The notes under the pieces were generated by a model, which was not told the DNA's origin, searched no databases, and worked only from the letters and a program-made list of their open reading frames with translations. A stretch of 12,203 bases of DNA, from NCBI GenBank assembly GCA_964404205.1, contig CAYOJD010000096.1:1-12203 (forward strand). The letters run 5' to 3'. The stretch is from CAZWBR01 sp964404205. Its GTDB lineage: Bacteria > Bacteroidota > Bacteroidia > Bacteroidales > Prolixibacteraceae. Positions 5,690 to 12,203 of this stretch are shown piece after piece (positions within the stretch are counted from its first letter, which is position 1; the number at the start of each line of letters is the position of its first letter). Both the position numbers and the translations under genes were made by a program.

Positions 5690-7549
5690 ATGTACGACAT
5701 TCTTGAATTATCCAAGAAATTATTGCCTGAATTGCGTGACATTGCAAAAGAGCTTGACATTAAAAAAGTTGAGTCATTCAAAAAACAGGATTTAATCTAT
5801 AAAATCCTCGACACGCAGGCCATCAATGCCTCCACAAATCCAAAGCCGGAGAAAAAAGCCCAACCTGTTCAATCCAAAGCCCCCAAAGAGACGGTTAAAC
5901 CAGTCAAAGAAGTTCCGAAAGAAGAAGCCAAACCGGCTACGGAAGAACCAAAACCTGAAAAGAAAATCCTAAAAAGAATCAAAGCAACCGACAATCAGGA
6001 ACCCGCTGAAACAGTTGTACCGGTAGAAACATCAACTGAGAACAATGCCCCGGCAGAAGAAAATCAGATTGAGACTGACGGTTTGTCTGCTGAAAAACAG
6101 TCGTTTGCCAAATCTTTTTTCCGTAAACCTGAAAAGCGTCCACGTCTTTTGCGCAACGAACAGGCCATTATCTCGTCGACAGCAACCCCAAAAGTTGCAG
6201 AAGATGAAACTTCGGAGCCTGTAAAAGTTGAAGAATTGCCGTCAGAACCTGAGCGTACAGATGAAGCTCCGGCAAACAATGACACGCGCAACCGGGTTAA
6301 ACCAAATCTTCAACGTCGCGAAGGAAGTTTTCAGCCGCAGCAAAGAAATCAATCGCAACAACAGCAGCGGTTTCAGCCACAACGCGAACAGCAGTCGGGC
6401 GAAACCGAAAGGGTTGCCGAAAAAACATACGATTTCGAAGGAATTATCAGTGCAACCGGTGCCCTTGAAATTATGCAGGAAGGATATGGATTCCTCCGCT
6501 CGTCGGATTACAACTATCTTACCTCGCCCGATGATATTTATGTATCGCAGTCGCAGATCAAACTTTTCGGTTTGAAAACCGGCGACACCGTTCATGGCAT
6601 TATCCGTCCGCCTAAGGAAGGTGAAAAATATTTTCCGCTGGTAAAAGTAATCGAGATCAATGGCCGCAGCCCCGAATACATTCGCGACCGCGTCCCTTTC
6701 GACCACCTCACGCCACTTTTCCCTGACGAGAAATTCAATATCACCGGCAAATCGAGTAATATTTCCACCCGTGTGGTCGATATGTTTGCCCCCATCGGCA
6801 AGGGCCAGCGCGGCTTAATTGTTGCTCAGCCCAAAACAGGCAAGACGGTATTATTGAAAGATATTGCCAACGCAATTGCGGCCAATCACCCTGAGGTTTA
6901 TATGATTATACTGCTGATAGACGAACGTCCGGAGGAGGTAACCGATATGGCCCGTAGTGTGAACGCCGAAGTTATTTCATCGACTTTCGACGAGCCGGCC
7001 GAGCGACATGTAAAAGTGGCCAATATGGTCCTTGAGAAAGCCAAAAGGTTGGTAGAATGTGGCCACGATGTAGTTATTCTGCTCGACTCGATTACCCGTC
7101 TGGCACGAGCTTACAACACAGTTGCCCCTGCATCAGGCAAAGTACTTTCGGGAGGTGTCGATGCCAATGCATTGCACAAACCCAAACGGTTCTTTGGAGC
7201 AGCCCGTAATATCGAAGAGGGTGGCTCGCTCACCATTCTGGCTACAGCGCTTACTGAAACCGGCTCGAAAATGGACGATGTTATCTTCGAAGAGTTCAAG
7301 GGAACCGGGAACATGGAACTTCAGCTCGACCGTAAGTTATCGAATCGCCGCATTTATCCGTCGGTCGATATTATTGCATCGAGCACCCGCCGCGAAGATT
7401 TATTGATCGAAAAGGGGATGATGGACAAAATCTGGATTCTGCGTAACTTCCTGAATGGGATGAACTCGGTTGAAGCGATGGAATTTGTGAAGGATCGGCT
7501 TTTAAAATCGAACTCAAACGAAGAGTTTCTGATTTCGATGGGAAGCTAA
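5690..7549 (+). CDS. rho: Transcription termination factor Rho with long disordered insertion
   Basis: This 619-residue hexameric RNA-dependent ATPase ends transcription at Rho sites. It has a Rho_N domain (about 4-45), a low-complexity region (about 46-245) rich in K, P, E and later Q, a cold-shock-type RNA-binding domain (about 257-325, GALEIMQEGYGFLRS) and the RecA-like motor. Walker A is AQPKTGKT (379-386) and Walker B is VVILLDS with D466; Q- and R-loop segments (GKVLSGGVDANALHKPKRF, EFKGTGNMELQLDR) follow. E. coli Rho is 419 residues; the excess here is almost entirely the insertion, which is typical of Bacteroidota. ATG 5690 was chosen over a TTG at 5648 because the domain starts at MYDILELSKKL and the upstream 14 residues look like leader. 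A promoter, a leader hairpin and a downstream terminator suggest a single-gene transcript. Confidence 0.97.
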   Translation: MYDILELSKKLLPELRDIAKELDIKKVESFKKQDLIYKILDTQAINASTNPKPEKKAQPVQSKAPKETVKPVKEVPKEEAKPATEEPKPEKKILKRIKATDNQEPAETVVPVETSTENNAPAEENQIETDGLSAEKQSFAKSFFRKPEKRPRLLRNEQAIISSTATPKVAEDETSEPVKVEELPSEPERTDEAPANNDTRNRVKPNLQRREGSFQPQQRNQSQQQQRFQPQREQQSGETERVAEKTYDFEGIISATGALEIMQEGYGFLRSSDYNYLTSPDDIYVSQSQIKLFGLKTGDTVHGIIRPPKEGEKYFPLVKVIEINGRSPEYIRDRVPFDHLTPLFPDEKFNITGKSSNISTRVVDMFAPIGKGQRGLIVAQPKTGKTVLLKDIANAIAANHPEVYMIILLIDERPEEVTDMARSVNAEVISSTFDEPAERHVKVANMVLEKAKRLVECGHDVVILLDSITRLARAYNTVAPASGKVLSGGVDANALHKPKRFFGAARNIEEGGSLTILATALTETGSKMDDVIFEEFKGTGNMELQLDRKLSNRRIYPSVDIIASSTRREDLLIEKGMMDKIWILRNFLNGMNSVEAMEFVKDRLLKSNSNEEFLISMGS

Positions 7550-7570
7550 TCGTTGAATGATAAATAGTTG

Positions 7571-7597
7571 AAAAGGAGCCTCAGGGCTCCTTTTTTT
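7571..7597 (+). terminator. Intrinsic terminator after rho
   Basis: AAAGGAGCC (7572-7580) pairs perfectly with GGCTCCTTT (7585-7593) around a TCAG tetraloop, and the T-run reaches 7597. It lies 22 bp after the rho stop and is a textbook Rho-independent terminator. Confidence 0.92.
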
Positions 7598-7598
7598 G

Positions 7599-7653
7599 TT
7601 GAGTGTTGCAAACGGCTTGACAATGGCTTTTGTTATTTATCAATAACACTCAA
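7599..7653. repeat. Overlapping inverted repeats after the rho terminator
   Basis: TTGAGTGTT (7599-7607) is the exact complement of AACACTCAA (7645-7653). Inside it, TGTTATT (7631-7637) pairs with AATAACA (7642-7648) around TATC. Both use bases 7645-7648, so the two hairpins exclude each other. The outer arm begins 2 bp after the rho terminator T-run, and the whole lies about 80 bp upstream of the predicted promoter of the next gene. Function unknown. Confidence 0.5.
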
Positions 7654-7684
7654 TCATTATTTTTATTAGATATAAATTACATTC

Positions 7685-7698
7685 CAATCTAAAGATTG
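7685..7698. repeat. 14-bp operator-like palindrome CAATCT-AA-AGATTG
   Basis: Perfect 6-bp arms flank a 2-bp centre. It lies 36 bp upstream of the TAATTTTG element before the AAA+ ATPase gene, a position that would suit an activator site. The binding protein, if any, is unknown. Confidence 0.4.
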
Positions 7699-7734
7699 TT
7701 ATTTGGAGATGACATTTTTTCCATCGAGTTGATA

Positions 7735-7742
7735 TAATTTTG
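7735..7742 (+). promoter_or_regulatory. Candidate -7 promoter element of the AAA+ ATPase gene
   Basis: TAATTTTG matches TAnnTTTG 19 bp before the GTG start, which would leave a leader of roughly 13 nt. A TTTG at 7702-7705 is too far upstream (29 bp) to serve as the -33 box; only T-rich sequence near 7714-7720 is closer. Confidence 0.45.
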
Positions 7743-7761
7743 TACAACCAAACATTAGCAG

Positions 7762-8940
7762 GTGGAATATTTCTTCGAAGCACATAAGATTTTGGTTAAT
7801 GCCTCAACCGATGTTATTGCCCGCGAACTTTATCACGAGATAGACTGGTCGCAACGGCTCATCGGAATCAAAGGATTTCGGGGAGTGGGCAAAACCACTT
7901 TTCTGCTCGATGTTATCAGAAGGCAGTTTGGCGATTCGCGCGAGTGCCTCTATGTGAACCTGAACGACTTTTATTTTACCAAACGCCGAATATTTTCGTT
8001 TGCCGACGAGTTCTACAAACGTGGAGGCAAAGTGCTGGTTTTGGATCAATTGCACAAGTATCCCGAATGGTCGGCCGAACTGAGGCAATGTTACGACGAA
8101 CTGCCCGAGTTGAAAATCGTATTTTCCAGTTCACCGGTACTGCGTGTTATCGAGGGGAATGATGCCCTGAAAGATATTGCCCGTATTTACCACCTCGAGG
8201 GACTTTCGTTCCGCGAGTTTCTCAATTACAAAACCGATAGTCATTTCCCGCGCATCAGGTTCGAAGAGATTATCACCAATCACCGCGAAATCGTTCCGGG
8301 AATCATCCAAAACGTCAGGCCACTTGCCTATTTCCCTGAATATCTGAAAAGTGGATACTACCCCTACTTCATTAAGAATCAAGAGTTCTATGGCGAGAAC
8401 CTGCTTCGGCATATCAACCTGGCGCTCGAAATCGATGTAACCTATCTTAATCAGATTGAGTTGAAATATCTGCCCAAACTGAGAAAGTTGCTCCAACTGA
8501 TAGGTGGCCAAATGCCCTTCACACCCAACGTAAGCAAATTAAGTGCCGAGATTGAAACATCGCGCACAACCGTATTGAATTACCTTCGTTACTTAAAAAA
8601 TGCCAGAATTATCAATCTGCTGGTATCGAACGGAACAAACGGACAACTGCAAAAACCCGATGTGGTTTACCTGCAAAACACCAACCTGTTGCACGTGGTT
8701 GCGCCCGACAATATCAACAATCAAAACCTTAGAAGTACCTTTTTCTATAATCAGGTTGGCTCCCGCATGCGGGTTTCAACCTCCAAAAAGTTTGATTTTA
8801 AGGTTGACGACAAATATGAATTTACCGTGGGCGGGAAGTACTCACGTTCGGAAGGGGAGAACCATTTTGCGGCTGCCGATATGATTGAAACCGGCGAAGG
8901 AAACATTATTCCGCTGTGGCTGTTCGGGTTTCTATATTAA
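7762..8940 (+). CDS. AAA+ ATPase with DUF4143-type C-terminal region, degenerate catalytic motifs
   Basis: This 392-residue protein belongs to the AAA_14/DUF4143 ATPases common in Bacteroidota, whose role is mostly unknown. The ATPase part (about 30-160) has an intact Walker A (GFRGVGKTT, 38-46). Walker B reads VLVLDQLHKYPEW: D95 is present but the usual glutamate is Q96. The usual FTGSS segment is FSSSP (121-125), and the DLSRRA segment reads ALKDIA (135-140), losing both arginines. GLSFREFL (147-154) is normal. A winged-helix-like part (about 255-300) and a nuclease-like tail (DDKYEFTVGGK) follow, ending in the family's typical IPLWLFGFLY, so the protein is full length. The start is GTG at 7762, because a TAG lies two codons upstream and the N-terminus aligns with the family. 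PFOR follows after 54 bp. Family sure, function unknown. Confidence 0.85.
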   Translation: MEYFFEAHKILVNASTDVIARELYHEIDWSQRLIGIKGFRGVGKTTFLLDVIRRQFGDSRECLYVNLNDFYFTKRRIFSFADEFYKRGGKVLVLDQLHKYPEWSAELRQCYDELPELKIVFSSSPVLRVIEGNDALKDIARIYHLEGLSFREFLNYKTDSHFPRIRFEEIITNHREIVPGIIQNVRPLAYFPEYLKSGYYPYFIKNQEFYGENLLRHINLALEIDVTYLNQIELKYLPKLRKLLQLIGGQMPFTPNVSKLSAEIETSRTTVLNYLRYLKNARIINLLVSNGTNGQLQKPDVVYLQNTNLLHVVAPDNINNQNLRSTFFYNQVGSRMRVSTSKKFDFKVDDKYEFTVGGKYSRSEGENHFAAADMIETGEGNIIPLWLFGFLY

Positions 8941-8994
8941 TTAAAAAAGACAAATAACTAAGAATAGAATTACTTACATTAAAGTTTAAACGAG

Positions 8995-11900
8995 ATGTCA
9001 AAAGAAAAGAAGTTTATCACATGCGACGGTAACTATGCAGCGTCTTACATCAGCTATATGTTTAGCGAGGTAGCCTGTATTTACCCGATCACCCCCTCCT
9101 CAACAATGGCTGAGGTAGTGGACGAATGGGCTGCCAACGGCCGCAAAAATATCTTCGGTCAAAAAGTTCGCCTTGCCGAGATGCAGAGTGAAGGTGGTGC
9201 CGCAGGTGCTGTACACGGTTCGTTACAGTCGGGGGCATTGACTACAACTTACACTGCCTCGCAGGGTTTGTTGCTGATGATCCCCAATATGTATAAGATT
9301 GCCGGCGAATTGTTGCCAACTGTTTTCCACGTCAGTGCAAGAGCATTGGCCGGTCACGCACTTTCTATCTTTGGCGACCATAGCGACGTTTACTCTTGCC
9401 GTCAAACCGGCTTTGCCATGCTGGCATCGGGTTCGGTACAGGAAACGATGGACCTTAGCGGTGTAGCGCACCTTACCACCATCAAAAGCCGTGTCCCTTT
9501 CATGAACTTCTTCGACGGTTTCCGCACTTCGCACGAAATTCAGAAGATCGAAGCCATCAAGCAGGACGATCTTGCTGCGCTGCTCGACATGGAAGCGCTT
9601 CAGGCATTCCGCAACCGTGCGCTTAATCCTGAGCATCCGGTCACTCGTGGTACTGCACAGAACCCTGATATCTTCTTTCAGGCGAAAGAGGCAGCCAATC
9701 CGTTTTACGATGCCGTTCCGGATATGGTCGAAGCTTACATGCAGGAGATTACCAAAATCACCGGCCGCGAATATCACCCGTTCACCTATTACGGTGCCCC
9801 CGATGCCGAGAATATTATCGTTGCCATGGGTTCGGTAACTGAAACTATTCGTGAAACCATCGACTATCTGAATGCCCAAGGCAAGAAACTGGGTTTGGTT
9901 AGCGTTCATCTTTACCGTCCGTTCTCGTTGAAATATTTCTTCAATGTATTACCAGCTTCGGTAAAACGAATTGCGGTCCTCGACCGGACCAAAGAGCCGG
10001 GAGCCAACGGCGATCCGCTTTACCTCGATATCCGCGATGCTTTCTACGGAAAAGCCAATTGCCCGGTAATTGTTGGCGGACGCTACGGTTTGGGTTCAAA
10101 AGATGTTACCCCGTCGCAGATTATTGCCGTGTACAAAAATCTCGAGATGAATGAACCCAAAAATAACTTCACCCTCGGTATCGAAGATGATGTTACTTTC
10201 CGTTCGCTCCCGTTATTGCCCGAAGTAAAAGTTTCGCCCGAAGGTTTGTACGAAGCCAAGTTCTATGGTTTGGGTTCGGATGGTACAGTAGGTGCCAATA
10301 AGAACTCTATCAAGATTATTGGCGAAGCTACCGATAAATATTGTCAGGCCTATTTTGCTTACGACTCGAAAAAATCGGGTGGTTTTACGGCTTCGCACCT
10401 TCGTTTTGGCGACAGCCCCATTCGTTCGACCTATTTGATTACCACCCCCGACTTTGTAGCCTGTCATGTTCAGGCTTATATCAACCTTTACGATGTACTG
10501 AAAGGGTTGAAGAAAGGAGGCTCATTCCTGTTGAATACCATTTGGGAAGAAGAAGAGGTTAAAAACCGCCTTCCCCTTCAAATGAAAAAATATCTGGCCG
10601 AAAACCAGATCAACTTCTATATTATCAACGGCACAAAACTGGCTGTTGACCTTGGTTTGGGCAACCGTACCAACACCATTATGCAGAGTGCCTTCTTCAA
10701 AATCACCAATGTCATTCCTTACGAACTGGCTATTGAACACATGAAGAAAGCCATCGTGAAATCGTATGGCATGAAAGGCGAAACCATTGTTAAGATGAAC
10801 TTTGCAGCTGTTGACGCCGGTGGCGACAACGTTCAGAAAATCGAAGTTCCGGCCGAATGGGCAACACTTACCGATGGAAACGACGACAGTGCAGAAAAAC
10901 GCCCGGCGTTTATCCGCAATATTGTCGATGTTATCAATGCACAGAAAGGCGATATCCTTCCGGTTTCGACATTCAAAGGAATCGAGGACGGAACGTTCGA
11001 AGCCGGTACAACCGCTTACGAAAAACGGGGTATCGCAGTTGATGTACCTGAATGGGCTGCTGAAAACTGTATCCAGTGTAACCAATGTTCGTATGTTTGT
11101 CCTCACGCCGCTATTCGTCCGTTCCTGATTAGCGAAGAAGAGATGACCAAGTTACCGGAAGGCACGCAAACCATTAAGGCCAATGGCAAACAGTTTGCCG
11201 GCCTGTCGTTCAAGATTCAGGTAGCGCCACTCGACTGTACCGGATGCGGCAACTGTGCCGATGTATGTCCGTCGAAGGAAAAAGCGTTGGTGATGAAACC
11301 GCTCGAAACCCAACAGGCAGAAGTAGAGCGCTGGACTTTGATTGCCAAAAACGTATCGTACAAAGACAAGCTGGTTGAGAAAGACAAAACGGTGAAGAAT
11401 TCGCAGTTTGCCCAACCGCTTTTCGAATTCTCGGGTGCTTGTGCCGGATGCGGAGAAACCCCATATATCAAATTGATTACCCAGTTGTTCGGCGAACGGA
11501 TGATGGTAGCCAATGCCACCGGTTGTTCATCCATCTATGGCGGTTCGGCCCCGGCAACCCCCTATTGCAAAAACAACGAATCGGGACAGGGACCGGCCTG
11601 GGCCAACTCGCTCTTCGAAGACAATGCCGAATATGGTTTTGGGATGGCCGAAGGGGTGAGCGCCAGTCGCGATCGATTGACCAACATCATGAAAGAGGCT
11701 ATTGACAACGGTGCTACATTGGCCGAACAAGAGGCTTTTGCAGCGTGGATTTCCGGTCGCGACGAAGCAACCGCGTCGGAAGTTGCATCGGCCAAAGTTC
11801 TCGAAGCCATTACAGGCAACAATGCCCGATATGCCCAGGAGATTCTTTCTTTGAAACAATATTTGGTCAAGAAGTCGGTCTGGATATTTGGGGGCGACGG

Positions 11901-12203
11901 TTGGGCATACGATATTGGTTACGGAGGCCTCGACCACGTGCTGGCATCGGGCAAAGATGTGAATGTATTGGTGCTTGATACCGAGGTTTATTCGAACACC
12001 GGAGGCCAGGCATCCAAATCGACACCGGTAGGAGCTATTGCCAAATTTGCGGCATCGGGTAAACGCATCCGCAAGAAAGACCTTGGCGCCATTGCCATGA
12101 GCTATGGGTATGTATATGTTGCACAAGTAGCGATGGGTGCCAATCAGGCTCAATACCTGAAAGCTGTCCGTGAGGCGGAAGCTTATCCGGGCCCGTCGTT
12201 GAT
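8995..12203 (+). CDS. nifJ: Pyruvate:ferredoxin (flavodoxin) oxidoreductase, 3' end missing
   Basis: This enzyme oxidises pyruvate with CoA to acetyl-CoA and CO2, reducing ferredoxin, in the cytoplasm of anaerobes. The frame is open for 1069 codons to the right edge; the family is about 1170-1230 residues, so roughly 100-150 are missing. In order: the N-terminal TPP-domain half with YPITPSS (30-36), E66 and R116 matching known active-site residues; the gamma-type domain from GLGSDGTVGAN (425-435); two 4Fe-4S motifs with C692/695/698/702 and C748/751/754/758; proximal-cluster cysteines C816, C819 and C844; and the TPP-binding half with GDGWAYDIG (967-975) and SNTGGQ (1000-1005). The fourth proximal-cluster cysteine is expected just past the window. 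ATG 8995 directly precedes the conserved N-terminus. It lies 54 bp after the ATPase gene; no clear promoter is seen between them. Confidence 0.97.
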   Translation, partial: MSKEKKFITCDGNYAASYISYMFSEVACIYPITPSSTMAEVVDEWAANGRKNIFGQKVRLAEMQSEGGAAGAVHGSLQSGALTTTYTASQGLLLMIPNMYKIAGELLPTVFHVSARALAGHALSIFGDHSDVYSCRQTGFAMLASGSVQETMDLSGVAHLTTIKSRVPFMNFFDGFRTSHEIQKIEAIKQDDLAALLDMEALQAFRNRALNPEHPVTRGTAQNPDIFFQAKEAANPFYDAVPDMVEAYMQEITKITGREYHPFTYYGAPDAENIIVAMGSVTETIRETIDYLNAQGKKLGLVSVHLYRPFSLKYFFNVLPASVKRIAVLDRTKEPGANGDPLYLDIRDAFYGKANCPVIVGGRYGLGSKDVTPSQIIAVYKNLEMNEPKNNFTLGIEDDVTFRSLPLLPEVKVSPEGLYEAKFYGLGSDGTVGANKNSIKIIGEATDKYCQAYFAYDSKKSGGFTASHLRFGDSPIRSTYLITTPDFVACHVQAYINLYDVLKGLKKGGSFLLNTIWEEEEVKNRLPLQMKKYLAENQINFYIINGTKLAVDLGLGNRTNTIMQSAFFKITNVIPYELAIEHMKKAIVKSYGMKGETIVKMNFAAVDAGGDNVQKIEVPAEWATLTDGNDDSAEKRPAFIRNIVDVINAQKGDILPVSTFKGIEDGTFEAGTTAYEKRGIAVDVPEWAAENCIQCNQCSYVCPHAAIRPFLISEEEMTKLPEGTQTIKANGKQFAGLSFKIQVAPLDCTGCGNCADVCPSKEKALVMKPLETQQAEVERWTLIAKNVSYKDKLVEKDKTVKNSQFAQPLFEFSGACAGCGETPYIKLITQLFGERMMVANATGCSSIYGGSAPATPYCKNNESGQGPAWANSLFEDNAEYGFGMAEGVSASRDRLTNIMKEAIDNGATLAEQEAFAAWISGRDEATASEVASAKVLEAITGNNARYAQEILSLKQYLVKKSVWIFGGDGWAYDIGYGGLDHVLASGKDVNVLVLDTEVYSNTGGQASKSTPVGAIAKFAASGKRIRKKDLGAIAMSYGYVYVAQVAMGANQAQYLKAVREAEAYPGPSL

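Noticed and set aside
8941..8994. A promoter for PFOR in the 54-bp gap.
   Set aside because: TAAAGTTTA at the end of the gap does not match TAnnTTTG, and no -33 box is present; a non-consensus promoter cannot be excluded.
9223..9909. Long minus-strand frames (also 10522-11106 and 11527-12153) opposite the PFOR gene.
   Set aside because: PFOR is fully conserved along this stretch on the plus strand; the antisense frames follow from its codon bias and show no family features.

Overview
The window reads as a chromosomal stretch from an anaerobic or facultatively anaerobic member of the Bacteroidota, probably Bacteroidales-like. Four lines of evidence agree. Several intergenic regions carry the TAnnTTTG -7 element typical of this phylum. 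The primary sigma factor is the short (290-residue) form that begins directly at region 1.2. Rho carries a roughly 200-residue low-complexity insertion between its N-terminal domain and its RNA-binding domain. The tmRNA encodes a G-x-x-N-Y-A-L-A-A type tag and has no encoded CCA. A pyruvate:ferredoxin oxidoreductase points to anaerobic metabolism. No species can be named from the sequence alone.

Layout. Positions 1-2871 (+) hold the end of an exporter operon: the C-terminal part of an HlyD-type periplasmic adaptor, followed by two paralogous ABC-2 type permeases. A bidirectional terminator at 2891-2924 separates this operon from a convergent ssrA (tmRNA) gene at 2930-3322 (-), which has its own -7 element just upstream. 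A small TM1266-like ACT-fold protein (3430-3684, +) converges on rpe (3692-4342, -). rpe lies 16 bp behind the primary sigma factor gene (4359-5231, -), and the two are probably cotranscribed. A 458-bp AT-rich region with several promoter-like elements separates this pair from divergently transcribed rho (5690-7549, +), which ends at a clear intrinsic terminator (7571-7597). After a 212-bp spacer with inverted repeats and a -7 element comes an AAA+ ATPase with a DUF4143-type C-terminus (7762-8940, +). It is followed 54 bp later by a pyruvate:ferredoxin oxidoreductase (from 8995) that runs off the right edge.

Most genes are core functions: transcription initiation (sigma), transcription termination (Rho), ribosome rescue (tmRNA), the pentose phosphate pathway (Rpe) and pyruvate oxidation (PFOR). 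They do not form one pathway. No transposase, integrase, CRISPR array, tRNA or rRNA was seen, and I found no convincing new multi-gene system. The most unusual items are the AAA+ ATPase, whose Walker A is intact while its Walker B glutamate and an arginine pair are replaced; the exporter, whose visible part lacks an ATPase gene between adaptor and permeases; the orphan TM1266-like protein; and the inverted repeats around the rho promoter and downstream of the rho terminator.
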